Notes: generated from the letters alone by a model not told the origin. A DNA stretch of 64,000 nt from Paenibacillus sp. yr247 (GCF_900103825.1 NZ_FNIF01000015.1:27014-91013); one strand, 5' to 3'. Counted from the stretch's first letter, positions 43,428-53,313 are shown. Made by a program: numbers and translations.

Positions 43428-44348
43428 CTAGGTTCCTTCAAAAAGCTCCACTTCTTGCCGAGTTGGCAGCGAGGTTTGAGCGCCGAAACGTGATACGGTC
43501 AGTGCGCCTACTTTCGCCGCGAATTCGATAGATTGCTCGAGCGGCAGACCTTCTCCATGCCATACAGCCAAGGCTGCATTGAAGGAATCTCCGGCTGCCG
43601 TCGTATCCATCACATGAACCCGATAGGCAGGAAATGACCCGGAGCTCCCGTTAATATGATAGGAAACTCCTTTTTCCCCTTGCGTAATGATAACATCTGT
43701 CTTCGTCAAGCTTCTCAGCTCGTTCAAAATATCCGATTGATCTGACGTAATGGCTTGTCCAGCCGTCAAAATCGCTGCTTCTGTCTCATTGGGTGTTACC
43801 AAATCAACAAACGGCCAAATCTCAGCAGGGAGATCAGCGGCTGGCGCAGGATTCAAGATGACTTTCAGACCGTGCCTTTTCGCGAGTTGAACCGCCCGCA
43901 TAACGGTCTCTTGTGGAATTTCCAGTTGAACAAGCAGGATATCCGCTCCCTTGAAAACCTCTCTCGCATTCTCAACATGCTCGGGCGTCACACTGGCATT
44001 CGCTCCAGGCACAACTGTAATTCGATTTTCTCCATCTTGCACTTGAATTAGCGCCACACCGGTAGTTTGCTGCGATTCTGTGATGACGTAAGAAGTACCT
44101 ACGCCTTCATTAGACAATTGCTCCAGCATCTGCTTCCCGAACGAGTCGCCGCCCACGCAGCCAACCATCTCAACTTGTGCCCCTAGCCGTGCGGCCGCAA
44201 CCGCTTGGTTCGCTCCTTTGCCACCGGGGATCATAACGAACTCCTGTCCAGTAACAGTCTCCCCCGCGATCGGAATGTGTTCAGACTTCACGACAAGATC
44301 CATATTAATGCTGCCAACAACGACGATTTTTGCTGTTTTTTTCTGCAT
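43428..44348 (-). CDS. rbsK: Ribokinase
   Basis: 306 residues, PfkB family. GSINMDLV start, substrate and monovalent-cation motifs IPGGKGANQAVAAARLG, NETEAAIL, and catalytic Asp in DTTAAGDSFNAALAV. It phosphorylates ribose to ribose-5-phosphate. The ATG at 44348 has GAGGG 9 nt upstream. It is the last gene of an operon with ADP-ribosylglycohydrolases and an ABC importer, so the ribose probably comes from cleaved ribosyl compounds. A related kinase substrate (deoxyribose or another pentose) is possible. Confidence 0.9.
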   Translation of the reverse strand: MQKKTAKIVVVGSINMDLVVKSEHIPIAGETVTGQEFVMIPGGKGANQAVAAARLGAQVEMVGCVGGDSFGKQMLEQLSNEGVGTSYVITESQQTTGVALIQVQDGENRITVVPGANASVTPEHVENAREVFKGADILLVQLEIPQETVMRAVQLAKRHGLKVILNPAPAADLPAEIWPFVDLVTPNETEAAILTAGQAITSDQSDILNELRSLTKTDVIITQGEKGVSYHINGSSGSFPAYRVHVMDTTAAGDSFNAALAVWHGEGLPLEQSIEFAAKVGALTVSRFGAQTSLPTRQEVELFEGT

Positions 44349-44353
44349 CAACG

Positions 44354-46501
44354 CTATCCCTCGATTTCACTGTTTGTGGCTTGTTCCGACGTTGACTTTA
44401 ATGTAATAACGCAGTCGAGCGCTTTTACACCTTGGCCTTTCGGTAAAACGGCAAGCGGATTAATCTCTACACTTTCAACTAGATCCTGCTGCTCATACAC
44501 CCAGTGTGAGAATGTTTCCAGCGTTTGGAGCAAAGCTTCTATATCGGTCTCGGGCATATTGCGGTAGCCCTGCAGATAAGTCAATAATCCTTTAATTTCT
44601 CCGAGCATCCGCTTGGCTTCCTCTTTATCAATTGGAGCCACGCGCCAAGTGACTAGCTGGAACAGCTCAGTAAGTACGCCGCCAAGTCCGATCAGAATGA
44701 CAGGCCCGAATTGTGGATCATTGGTGGAGCCCAGGATCAGTTCAACCTTCTCCCCTACCATTTCTTCCAAAAGCATACCATCAACGGCGGCTGCATCTGT
44801 ACTTTGCAAAATGCGATTCTCAAAAAACTCCTTTACCTGATCTGGCTGCTTCAGGTTCAAAGCCACGCCTCCGCTGTCACTTTTGTGTGTGATCGTACGT
44901 GAAACTAGCTTGGCCACATAACGTTTATCTTTGAAAGAAATGGTTTGTAGAAAGGAGGAAAGATCCCCGTTAACTGGCAGATAGTAATGATCTGGAACGG
45001 ATATACCAACCGATTGAAGAACCTGCTTGCCTTCGAGCTCGGTTAGCGTTAGTGAGCCTGTCTGCTTTATAAATTCCTGTAATTGAGCTGCTCCGTCCAG
45101 CGCTTTACTGCTAATGATTGAGTTTCCGCTCGAGGCATCACGGGAACGTTCGTAGAATTCAAGCAATCTAGAAAGCGTGGATGCTAATTGCTTCGGATTA
45201 AAGAAGAGCGGCACAGGGAGTCTTTTTACTTCCTGCAGTTCAGGGTCTTCTAAGCTTCCTGTCCATAACCAATATAACGGCTTATTCGAAGAACGATCGA
45301 GTGCGCCGAGTCGCTCCGTAAGTGGCGCTTTACCGTGAGTTGCGTAGACGATACCTTCCAATTCAGCCTCACCTTCTAGAGCGGCGTGAATCTCGATGAT
45401 TTGTTCCGTTTGCATGGTTCCGGACAAATCAAGCGGATTGTTCGCCGTTCCGAAGCCCGTTAAATGCGTATCAATTCGTGCCACCGTTTCCGCCTGTAAA
45501 TGAGGCACACTGAGACCAGCGGCACCCATTTTGTCGCCAACGAACCCGCCGATACCGCCCGAATGTGACAACACAGCGAATCGACATCCCTTGAGCGGTT
45601 TGCTATATTCACAGCATTTGACCAGAGCAATGAACTCTTCGTAATCTTTTGCTGCCAAAATTCCTTTTTGACGGCAGAAAGCTTCAAATACTTGCTGATC
45701 TCCCGTCATCGATGCGGTGTGACTCGCAGCAGCTTTTTGCCCGACAGCGGATTCGCCGATCTTCAGAGTAATAATCGGTTTCCCCAATCTTAGAGCTTTA
45801 TCAGCCAGCTTGGCGAATGCCTTCCCGTCTTTGATGCCTTCAATAAAAAGTCCGACCGCTTTCACGTCTGGATCGTCCAGCATGAAATCGGCAAACTGTG
45901 TCATCGATACACTGGCTTCGTTACCGGTCGATACAATGTAGCGGTAGCCAACCCCATAATCTTTGGCGCGATTGAGCAGGGGACCAAATGCCGTTGCCCC
46001 GCTGTGGGAAATAAGTCCGACGGAGCCGCCGGACAACTTGCTTTCTCCTATAGATGAAGCAGAGTTAGCCCACATATGAGCAGCGCTGCTGCCAATACCC
46101 AAACAGTTGGGTCCGCAGATGGGTATGCCTGTACGTTGCGACCATGCGGTCAGCATAAGCTCGCGCCGTTCGCCTTCTTCCGTGCCTTGCTCCCTAAATC
46201 CTGCACTGATGATCAGCACGGAGCCAACCTTCTTAGTTTCGCATTGTTCCAGCAATGACTCGATTGCCTCAGCCTTCACGATAAGAACAGCCAAATCGAT
46301 ATCTGCAGCAATATCGTCTAGAGATGGATAGCTCGGTATACCGAATATTTCTTTGCTTGACGGGTTAACGGGAAAAAGTTGTCCCTCATAGCCTTGTTGA
46401 AGCAAATTCTTCATCAACCGGCCACCGTAATTCATTTTCTCGCTGGCACCGACGACGGCGATCGATATCGGATTCAACATACGATGAAGTGCTTTGTTCA
46501 T
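44354..46501 (-). CDS. NDP-forming acyl-CoA synthetase, fused alpha/beta subunits
   Basis: 715 residues. Order: CoA-binding domain (about 8-130, ISIAVVGASEKMNYGG), succinyl-CoA-ligase-like flavodoxin domains (to about 460) with phospho-His in AASHTASMTGD, then an ATP-grasp domain (about 490-710) with YVAKLVSRTITHKSDSGGV and VESVEINPLAV. It makes an acyl-CoA, or ATP from one, via ADP/Pi chemistry (acetate-CoA ligase ADP-forming type). Together with the CitE-like lyase encoded next to it, it may process a carboxylic-acid part of the substrate. The acid is unknown. Confidence 0.87.
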   Translation of the reverse strand: MNKALHRMLNPISIAVVGASEKMNYGGRLMKNLLQQGYEGQLFPVNPSSKEIFGIPSYPSLDDIAADIDLAVLIVKAEAIESLLEQCETKKVGSVLIISAGFREQGTEEGERRELMLTAWSQRTGIPICGPNCLGIGSSAAHMWANSASSIGESKLSGGSVGLISHSGATAFGPLLNRAKDYGVGYRYIVSTGNEASVSMTQFADFMLDDPDVKAVGLFIEGIKDGKAFAKLADKALRLGKPIITLKIGESAVGQKAAASHTASMTGDQQVFEAFCRQKGILAAKDYEEFIALVKCCEYSKPLKGCRFAVLSHSGGIGGFVGDKMGAAGLSVPHLQAETVARIDTHLTGFGTANNPLDLSGTMQTEQIIEIHAALEGEAELEGIVYATHGKAPLTERLGALDRSSNKPLYWLWTGSLEDPELQEVKRLPVPLFFNPKQLASTLSRLLEFYERSRDASSGNSIISSKALDGAAQLQEFIKQTGSLTLTELEGKQVLQSVGISVPDHYYLPVNGDLSSFLQTISFKDKRYVAKLVSRTITHKSDSGGVALNLKQPDQVKEFFENRILQSTDAAAVDGMLLEEMVGEKVELILGSTNDPQFGPVILIGLGGVLTELFQLVTWRVAPIDKEEAKRMLGEIKGLLTYLQGYRNMPETDIEALLQTLETFSHWVYEQQDLVESVEINPLAVLPKGQGVKALDCVITLKSTSEQATNSEIEG

Positions 46502-46508
46502 CCTCGGT

Positions 46509-47417
46509 TCACCCCTTGCTCATCATAGTTGTGTTGCGTTTTAGTAATAATTGCGCCCTCAGATAAACAGGAGGATCAATCATTTTACCCATATAGGAAC
46601 AGGAAGATCTGCCTTCCTGTTGTGCTTGTTCAAATGCTTGTACAATTCCCAAAGCCCTCTCCAATTCATCAGGCCGCGGGGTATACACCTCATTCAGAAT
46701 GGCCACTTGGTCAGGATGAATACAGGAGCTGCCCATAAATCCAAGCTGTTTGCTCTTTTCCGCTAAGCGTCGGAAGTTATCTAAATTTCTAAAATCCGCA
46801 ATTGAAGAAACGAAACCTAGCGGCATTACTTGATGAATACGAGCTTGAAGTACGACTTGAGCATAGTAGGGGTAAAGCTCTTCCCCTGTGGATGAGGCTT
46901 CAATACCCAAATCGAGACAAAAATCTTCATTTCCCAGGGTCACTGTACTGATCCGATCGCTCGCTCCAAGCAGTTCGTCTAACCGAGACAGTCCTAACGC
47001 CGATTCGATGAGGATTGAGATCTGGGTATGACCTTCCAGCAATCCGCGCTCCCTTTCCAAATCAGCCAGCTTGGCTTCAACCTCACGAATGATGGTTGTA
47101 TCTTCGCATTTGGGGATCGTAACGCTGTGCAGCCGCGGAGCTACACAACAAGTTAAATCCTTCAACCACATATCAGGTTCATTGTTAATTCGGACATTGA
47201 TTTCTGTAGGTGATAACGGCAGCGTATTCAGCGTTTCTAACACCATTTGACGTCCAATATCTTTCTGTTCGTAAGGAACGCTATCTTCCAAATCAAGCTG
47301 TATGGCATCTGCACCGCGCGTCATCGCTTTCTGAATGAACCGTTCCACATTACCAGGAACAATCAGCGTAGAACGTCTTACTTTTTCAACTCGGTTTCGC
47401 ACAAATTTCGTTTCCAT
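46509..47417 (-). CDS. CitE/HpcH-family CoA-ester lyase
   Basis: 302 residues from the ATG at 47417, 5 bp after the lacI stop; a frame opening at 47495 would overlap lacI by 74 bp. TIM barrel with RSTLIVPGN, the Mg2+-binding acids in IQLDLEDSVP and LGNEDFCLDLGI, ILIESALGL, and SCIHPDQV near the C-terminus. Stand-alone CitE-like enzymes cleave or hydrolyse malyl-, citramalyl- or 3-hydroxyacyl-CoA esters. The adjacent acyl-CoA ligase could supply the thioester. Confidence 0.87.
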   Translation of the reverse strand: METKFVRNRVEKVRRSTLIVPGNVERFIQKAMTRGADAIQLDLEDSVPYEQKDIGRQMVLETLNTLPLSPTEINVRINNEPDMWLKDLTCCVAPRLHSVTIPKCEDTTIIREVEAKLADLERERGLLEGHTQISILIESALGLSRLDELLGASDRISTVTLGNEDFCLDLGIEASSTGEELYPYYAQVVLQARIHQVMPLGFVSSIADFRNLDNFRRLAEKSKQLGFMGSSCIHPDQVAILNEVYTPRPDELERALGIVQAFEQAQQEGRSSCSYMGKMIDPPVYLRAQLLLKRNTTMMSKG

Positions 47418-47421
47418 AGGG

Positions 47422-48441
47422 TTAGCTGCTCCTTCTGACAATGAGCTCTGGCGTCTCGATAATTTCTTGTTTGTGACGCTGCATGCCATGCTCAATCATG
47501 GACAATACCATTTCAGCTGTTTTCATGCCGATTTCCTTCTTAGGAACCCGGACAGTTGTCAGCTTAGGTGTACACTGCTTAGCCATACGAATATCATCAT
47601 AGCCCACTATCGCAATATCTTCGGGAATCCGGAAACCGCTATCTTGAAGCTTTTCCATAATAGTAATGGCCGTATAATCGGTGGATACGAAAATTGCCGT
47701 TACTTGATGCTCTTGAACCCATTTACTGAGCGGATTTTCGGCTGAGAACATATCCGAGCTGACCGAGAGCTTTGGATCAATTGGCAGATCAGCTTCTTGA
47801 TGCGCCCTTTCATATCCGATTTTTTTATTAATGGAGTCATTTGTATTTTTCACATATCGATTTGTATAAAAGGCAATGCGTTGGTGGCCTTTTTCAATTA
47901 AATGCTGTACGGCTAAGCGCCCCCCAAGCACATCGTCACAAAGTACACGATTATAATCGGAATTACCATCAATGGGATAACGAGTATAGAAAACGAAAGG
48001 AACCTTCTCCTGTTGAAGCTGTCTATACATTCTCTCTTCGCTATCGACAACGGGAGAAGGATGAATGATCAGACCGGCGCTGTTCAGCTGTAAAAATTCC
48101 TCGATGATGCTGTCTTCCGCATCCCCTTCATTGTTCGTGAGCCCTACTAAGATTTTATAACCGCGTTCTTTGGCATAGTTTTCGATGCCCAAAAACACCT
48201 CATGACTAAAGTCGTCATGAAAGGATGGGATAACCATGCCGATCAGCTTCATATGCTGCCGAGCCAATCCTTGAGCAATGACATTCGGACGGTAATCAAG
48301 CTCATCCGCGATTCGTTTCACTTTCTCTCGCTGCTCTTGACTGACCCTTCCCGTATTGTTCAGCACCATCGAAACCGTCGCTTTGGTCACACCCGCCAGT
48401 TCGGCAATTTCTTTTAAGGTAGGTTTTTTTTCACGAACCAT
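47422..48441 (-). CDS. LacI family transcriptional regulator
   Basis: 339 residues. N-terminal HTH (8-27, LKEIAELAGVTKATVSMVLN) and hinge helix (DELDYRPNVIAQGLA), then a sugar-binding Peripla_BP domain (about 60-330). It sits in the middle of the operon rather than upstream. The perfect palindrome TTAACCGGTTAA at 55177-55188, with the central CG typical of LacI-family operators, lies at the operon promoter and is the probable target. The inducer may be ribose or a ribosyl compound. Confidence 0.92.
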   Translation of the reverse strand: MVREKKPTLKEIAELAGVTKATVSMVLNNTGRVSQEQREKVKRIADELDYRPNVIAQGLARQHMKLIGMVIPSFHDDFSHEVFLGIENYAKERGYKILVGLTNNEGDAEDSIIEEFLQLNSAGLIIHPSPVVDSEERMYRQLQQEKVPFVFYTRYPIDGNSDYNRVLCDDVLGGRLAVQHLIEKGHQRIAFYTNRYVKNTNDSINKKIGYERAHQEADLPIDPKLSVSSDMFSAENPLSKWVQEHQVTAIFVSTDYTAITIMEKLQDSGFRIPEDIAIVGYDDIRMAKQCTPKLTTVRVPKKEIGMKTAEMVLSMIEHGMQRHKQEIIETPELIVRRSS

Positions 48442-48464
48442 GTTCTCATCTCATCCCCAATTAT

Positions 48465-50579
48465 CTATATCTCTGTTAACCTCATATTGCTAAAAGATGT
48501 CCTTGCCGCAGCAATTGTACTTACACCAAACATACCATAACTAAAAGTATCATCAGTATGCTTTAAAATTTCTTCTTCATTAATAGAAAGTGTAATTGTA
48601 CTGCCTTGTACAGTCACCTTGAAAACATAATCTTTGTTAAGCTGCCACTTATAAGGACATCCCGCTAACTTTTTATATCCAAAATCATTCATAAATAACG
48701 AAACTTGATTTTCACCGTCGAATCCTACATGATAACCGCGCATTGCACCTTGTACACGAACAGCCGCCAAGTGCGAGTAACCATAATGCGGCTTCACATT
48801 TAAGGAGAAGGTGTAGTCCTTCGAAAAGTAGTTACCCGTATAAGCTTCGGCTGCTTCTGCGGTCATTAAGTACATGGCTCCATCTTCAATACTCCATGCC
48901 CCTAGGTTGTGAGCAAAAGGAGTTACGCAACCAAAATCTATCGCTTGTTTATTAAAATCTATGTTGTAGTCCGATTTGCCGTTAATTCTGAACTCATCTA
49001 TGAAAATACGTCCTAAACTTTTCGGCTTACGCGTCGAATAGGCTTCCAATACGATGCCTACTTCGTCGATGAGCTCACCTTCAGAATCAGGAATCTGAAA
49101 TTCGACATGGAGCCATTCATTGTTAACAAGTTTTACGTACCCTTGCACTAATTCTTTTTTACTGTTTGCCAGTCTCACGTAGGGGGCAACACCCATCGAT
49201 TCATTCCCGCCCCATTGGTCTAGATATATTTCCATGGAGACAGTTTGGCCTGAATAAGCTTTAGGAGAGAACGTTGGCGAATACCTTTCATCACTAAAAT
49301 CATCTCTTGTATAAAAAGGTTTATAGAAAATTTTTGATTTCTCGCCACGAGTCATCCGGTCAAACACCACTTCAAGTGAGCCAGTTCCTTTGTAGGCTTG
49401 TTCGGTAGAGTGTTTCATTTGGCAGAAAAACGAATCCGAAACACGCAAATTATGCGTCGAACCTGGCAGCTCGAAATCAAAGTAGATTTCACCGTCAACT
49501 AGACTGGCTAAAATGTCCTGCGGACAAGGTTCATTCGCTAGACGATAGCCAAGAACCGTCAGTTCCTTCGCATACGTTGGAATATCCAGGATGTTCAGGT
49601 AACCGGAAATCCCCGACATAACAATGGAATCATTGATAGGCTTACGATATTTATCAGCGATTCCAGATATCCCGCAAGCAACCCCTAGAACTGTACCGAC
49701 GTTACCTGCATTACAGTCCGTATCCCAGCCGCACATAGTTGCAATTTCAACAGTCCTATTAAAATCACCTTGACCATAAATGAGTGCCAATATACAAACG
49801 CCCGCATTCGGAATCATGTGACAAACGCCTTTATATTTGTCGTATCCCCAATCCCGCTCCAGCATATCTCGGCATGCTCTGAAATCGCCAGGCTGCCCGG
49901 CATGGAAACTCAGTACCGCTCTTGCCACTTTTGCATAGGTAGACTGCTCTGGAATTTGAGCCAATCCCGCTTCGATAATCGCATTGATGTCGCTTGTTTC
50001 AAAAGCTGCGGCAATTGCCGCACAGAAAAATCTAGCGCCATATACACCTTCTCCGTCATGGGATACTCTAGCGGCAGCCTCGCCGAAATCAGCGGCTTTC
50101 TTAGGGTTGCCAGGATTCACCAAGCCCCACGTATCAATAAATATTTGACCGCCAATTTGCTCAGCCATAATCTGTCCGTTTTGCTCTATCGAACCGGACT
50201 GAGGAGCCGGCACCCCTTTTTTCAAATTGATATAGGCCGTGTGCTCCGTACTGATACCGTAACCGCCCCACCAGAACATTCCGATGCCTTCACGCGTATA
50301 GTTCAGCCAAGCACGAGCAACGTCATTCGGGGTAATGTCCCGATCCGTCGCATCATCATAGAGCGCCCTTAAAAAATAGTACGGACCGTTCGCATCATCG
50401 TCTGCTGCGAAATTTTTGAACTCTTTTACATAGTCGGTGATTTCACCATACGTATTTTTTATTCTTTCATACGTCCAAATCGTCGGCTCAACTGGCGCAC
50501 CTAGTCTGATGCCAATGTTCATGCCCAAGTAGCCGGCATACACTTTTTCCAAATAATTCGATGGGATCAAACCAAACAC
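48465..50579 (-). CDS. ADP-ribosylglycohydrolase-family protein with C-terminal beta-sandwich module
   Basis: 704 residues. Residues 1-340 are an ARH-type helical domain (YAGYLGMNIGIRLGAPVEP, FAADDDANG, and the metal-binding CGWDTDCNAGNVGTVLG). Residues 360-704 are strand-rich (SMEIYLDQWGGNESMGVAPY, HVEFQIPDSEGELIDEV, YHVGFDGENQVSLFMNDFGY) and look like one or two carbohydrate-binding sandwich domains. No signal peptide is seen, so it is cytoplasmic. It probably cleaves an N- or O-ribosyl bond of an imported molecule. The GTG at 50579 lies close to an AAAGG; a TTG three codons on is an alternative start. Confidence 0.83.
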   Translation of the reverse strand: MFGLIPSNYLEKVYAGYLGMNIGIRLGAPVEPTIWTYERIKNTYGEITDYVKEFKNFAADDDANGPYYFLRALYDDATDRDITPNDVARAWLNYTREGIGMFWWGGYGISTEHTAYINLKKGVPAPQSGSIEQNGQIMAEQIGGQIFIDTWGLVNPGNPKKAADFGEAAARVSHDGEGVYGARFFCAAIAAAFETSDINAIIEAGLAQIPEQSTYAKVARAVLSFHAGQPGDFRACRDMLERDWGYDKYKGVCHMIPNAGVCILALIYGQGDFNRTVEIATMCGWDTDCNAGNVGTVLGVACGISGIADKYRKPINDSIVMSGISGYLNILDIPTYAKELTVLGYRLANEPCPQDILASLVDGEIYFDFELPGSTHNLRVSDSFFCQMKHSTEQAYKGTGSLEVVFDRMTRGEKSKIFYKPFYTRDDFSDERYSPTFSPKAYSGQTVSMEIYLDQWGGNESMGVAPYVRLANSKKELVQGYVKLVNNEWLHVEFQIPDSEGELIDEVGIVLEAYSTRKPKSLGRIFIDEFRINGKSDYNIDFNKQAIDFGCVTPFAHNLGAWSIEDGAMYLMTAEAAEAYTGNYFSKDYTFSLNVKPHYGYSHLAAVRVQGAMRGYHVGFDGENQVSLFMNDFGYKKLAGCPYKWQLNKDYVFKVTVQGSTITLSINEEEILKHTDDTFSYGMFGVSTIAAARTSFSNMRLTEI

Positions 50580-50584
50580 CGCCT

Positions 50585-51745
50585 TTACTTATTAAAACGA
50601 AGTTGTTTTTGTCTAAGATTGTTCATTTCTAAATCTTCCATAATAATGGATGCTGCTGCCTCGGCAAATAGATTGCAATGCTTCTCAATCTCTTGCTTAT
50701 TAGCTGCTTCCAAAACTTCAATCTCAGCTTCAGGAATCGCTGTGACCCCCTGCATCCCGCCGAGTATGGCACCGATCATAACGCCAATCGAGTCTGTATC
50801 GCGGCCGGAACTGACGCCGTCCTTAACGGCTTCCAAGAGATTGCCATCATGCAATACCATGTAAGCTAGAGCCATCGGTAGTTCTTCAATCGAGAACAAA
50901 CGGCTAGGCGTATAATGATTAGATGGAATGCCGACTTTGTGAATACTCCGGGTCACATCGTCTCCCATAGGTGAATAATTGCCAATAACGGCATGAAAAC
51001 GAGTCACGACTTCATCTTTGTCTTCTTTATTATTCTTAAGCGCTATAGCCGCTTCACAAATGTCATGAATGGCCCTTTTGGTTCCATCTTTGGCGTATAC
51101 TAATGCCGTGTTTACGACATCTTCAACTGTAGCACCTGGTTCAAATGCTTTGGCGACACAGCAAGCCATAACACCCGCAGCTTCCAAGCCATAACTGACT
51201 TGATGCCCGGAAGCAAAGAGAATCGCTTCATCGTAAGCTCCCTTAGGATTGCATGCGTTCACGATACCGACCGGAGCAATGTACATGGCCGCGCCACAAT
51301 TGACCATATTGCCATAGCCTCCTTCACGAGGCTCGCAATTTGCTAATACATGGCGATTGAAAATGTGTTTCTCGGGATAAAAAAGTCTATCCATGATTAA
51401 CGCTTCTTTACCGAACTCCGGAATATATCTAGGTCGGAAGGAGATTTCCTTCACGAATTCATTGGCAAGATCATAAGCGTCCAAATGACGCCGTTCCGTG
51501 CAATAAACGTTCATTAGAGCAAGCGTCATTAATGTATCGTCGGTAACAATACCTTCGCCCCTCATTCTTCCAAGCCTCGCCGTTTCCGGCCAATCCGCTT
51601 TCCACCACTTGGTCATCGTTGTATCAACTCGGCCATATCTACTTTTAATCTCACGATAAGTCAACTTTTCGACTACTGCGCCCATGGCATCGCCATACGC
51701 TGTTCCAAAAACAACACCTTTTACTCTTTCAGCAAAAGAAACCAT
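50585..51745 (-). CDS. ADP-ribosylglycohydrolase-family protein
   Basis: 386 residues, a single ARH domain. Both metal-binding segments are present: GTAYGDAMG with EGIVTDDTLMTLAL near the N-terminus, and SSGRDTDSIGVMIGAILGG near the C-terminus. ARH enzymes hydrolyse ADP-ribosyl or related ribosyl bonds with a dinuclear Mg2+ centre. Encoded between the ABC importer genes and a second ARH gene. Its ribosome site AGGGGGAG lies 9 nt before the ATG and inside a hairpin (51753-51770). Confidence 0.87.
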   Translation of the reverse strand: MVSFAERVKGVVFGTAYGDAMGAVVEKLTYREIKSRYGRVDTTMTKWWKADWPETARLGRMRGEGIVTDDTLMTLALMNVYCTERRHLDAYDLANEFVKEISFRPRYIPEFGKEALIMDRLFYPEKHIFNRHVLANCEPREGGYGNMVNCGAAMYIAPVGIVNACNPKGAYDEAILFASGHQVSYGLEAAGVMACCVAKAFEPGATVEDVVNTALVYAKDGTKRAIHDICEAAIALKNNKEDKDEVVTRFHAVIGNYSPMGDDVTRSIHKVGIPSNHYTPSRLFSIEELPMALAYMVLHDGNLLEAVKDGVSSGRDTDSIGVMIGAILGGMQGVTAIPEAEIEVLEAANKQEIEKHCNLFAEAAASIIMEDLEMNNLRQKQLRFNK

Positions 51746-51752
51746 TTATTCC

Positions 51753-51792
51753 ACTCCCCCTACAGGGAGTGTGGGGCATGACGCCCCACACT
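51753..51792 (-). promoter_or_regulatory. Two overlapping RNA hairpins between binding-protein and ARH genes
   Basis: On the minus-strand transcript a 10-bp perfect stem (51768-51777 with 51783-51792, loop of 5) shares three bases with a 6-bp stem (51753-51758 with 51765-51770) that buries the AGGGGGAG ribosome site of the next gene. There is no T run, so this is more likely an RNA-processing or translation-control element than a terminator. It may keep binding-protein levels above those of the enzymes. Confidence 0.6.
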
Positions 51793-51804
51793 TTGCAGTT
51801 CTAT

Positions 51805-53283
51805 TTACTTGATTGTTTTGTTTGCGTAATCGGTCACATCTTTACCGCCTGCGGCGTTCCATGCTTCCACAAATTTATCGAAATCAGCTGTTGTTTTCTT
51901 GCCTGTAACAACGTCTGCAGCAAATCCTTTGTACAGCGCGACGGATGCATCCCATTTGGCTGCCAAATCAGCAGGCATGATAAACGCATTGTCTTTTGTA
52001 GACATGGAAGAGAACATTTGCAGAGATTTAGCTGCTGGAGCCGTCAAGTAAGGCGTCGCAGGGTCAAACTCTTTTTCCGGCTTAAAATTAAGGGTAGTCT
52101 CAACAAAATGAGGGAACCAGGAAGCAAATTTGTCCGTAAGTTTAATTTTATTATCGACGATTTGGTACTCTTGACCTTCCACACCAAGCTTGTCGAGCAT
52201 TTGACCTTTTTGACTAGCCATAAACTCTAATACAGCAAAAGCTGCATCTTTGTTCTTGGATGTGGAAGAAATGGCAAAACCGCGGCTTTCCTTGCTGATA
52301 TCCACCGGTGTGTAACCATGAGCTTTCCCTTTTGCTGGTGCCAGAGGCGTTAGTTTAGCATTCGCGCCATTTTGTGATGTCATTTTTGTGTTATAGATAT
52401 CAATAACTTTACCTTGTGTACCTGCAATGATGGCAGCCTGGCCGTCATAGAAAGCTTTTTCTTTGGTGTCAAACTTTTTGGTCAGGTACTCAGGATCAAG
52501 TAATCCTTCCTTGTACAGCTTCGCATAGAACTCCAATTTTTCTTTCTCGAATGGTGTTGTTCTGCTGTAAACATACTTACCATCGGCACCTTTGATCCAT
52601 GTGGATGTCAATCCGAAAGCTTGTGCAAACATGACGTCTAATTCATCTAGGTTACCAGCCGTTGTATATGCGTATTTCGCGCCATTCTTTTCTTTCACTT
52701 CTTTAAAGAACGTATAATAATTGTCGATCGTTGGATTTGCCAACACTTCTTTGCCTGATGTTGTTTTATCTAGCCATTCTTGACGTACAACTGGAACTGC
52801 ACTATTAATCGGCGATAGCCATAATAAATACGGATAATTCTTCATTCTTTCTTTGTTAAAATCGCTCATCGAAGCTTTAACATTCGTAGACTTTTCGATG
52901 TAAGGCGTCAAGTTTTCTAGAATTTTTTGCGTAACAGCAAATTGATAGTCTCCACCTTGGAAATAAATCAAGTCAGGAATATTTCCGCTTTGCAACAAGA
53001 GACCTAATTTTTCCGAGTACGTACCGCTTTGCACGGGCACGATTTGCAGTTTAATGTTTTTGCCTTCTGCTTTCATACCTTCTTCGATACCTTTAACCAG
53101 TTTTTGAGCGTTAGGATCATCTACCGCTAAATCTTTGGCAACGATATTAAGCGTTACGGGATCTTGACTACCTTTATTTGTTGCTGCAGGAGTCGATGTA
53201 TCGCTAGCCTTTTTCCCCCCGGAACTGCAAGCTGTTGTTACCATCAATAAGATCGCAACCAACAAGAGAAGCATCTTTCTCAT
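51805..53283 (-). CDS. Extracellular solute-binding lipoprotein (YtcQ/LipO-type)
   Basis: 492 residues. Signal peptide MRKMLLLLVAILLMVTTAC with lipidated Cys19, a Ser/Gly/Lys linker, then a cluster-D type binding protein (LIYFQGGDYQFAV, NAAGGKDVTDYANK at the end). The length and permease partners are typical of Paenibacillus complex-carbohydrate importers that borrow a shared MsmX-type ATPase, since none is encoded here. The ligand is unknown; neighbouring ARH and rbsK genes suggest something with a ribosyl group. Confidence 0.9.
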   Translation of the reverse strand: MRKMLLLLVAILLMVTTACSSGGKKASDTSTPAATNKGSQDPVTLNIVAKDLAVDDPNAQKLVKGIEEGMKAEGKNIKLQIVPVQSGTYSEKLGLLLQSGNIPDLIYFQGGDYQFAVTQKILENLTPYIEKSTNVKASMSDFNKERMKNYPYLLWLSPINSAVPVVRQEWLDKTTSGKEVLANPTIDNYYTFFKEVKEKNGAKYAYTTAGNLDELDVMFAQAFGLTSTWIKGADGKYVYSRTTPFEKEKLEFYAKLYKEGLLDPEYLTKKFDTKEKAFYDGQAAIIAGTQGKVIDIYNTKMTSQNGANAKLTPLAPAKGKAHGYTPVDISKESRGFAISSTSKNKDAAFAVLEFMASQKGQMLDKLGVEGQEYQIVDNKIKLTDKFASWFPHFVETTLNFKPEKEFDPATPYLTAPAAKSLQMFSSMSTKDNAFIMPADLAAKWDASVALYKGFAADVVTGKKTTADFDKFVEAWNAAGGKDVTDYANKTIK

Positions 53284-53313
53284 TTTATTTCCTCCTTGGA
53301 TCTGTTTTTGTTT

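Noticed and set aside
49770-50372. 200-codon plus-strand frame
   Set aside because: Antisense to the large ARH-family gene, with no domain or start signal.
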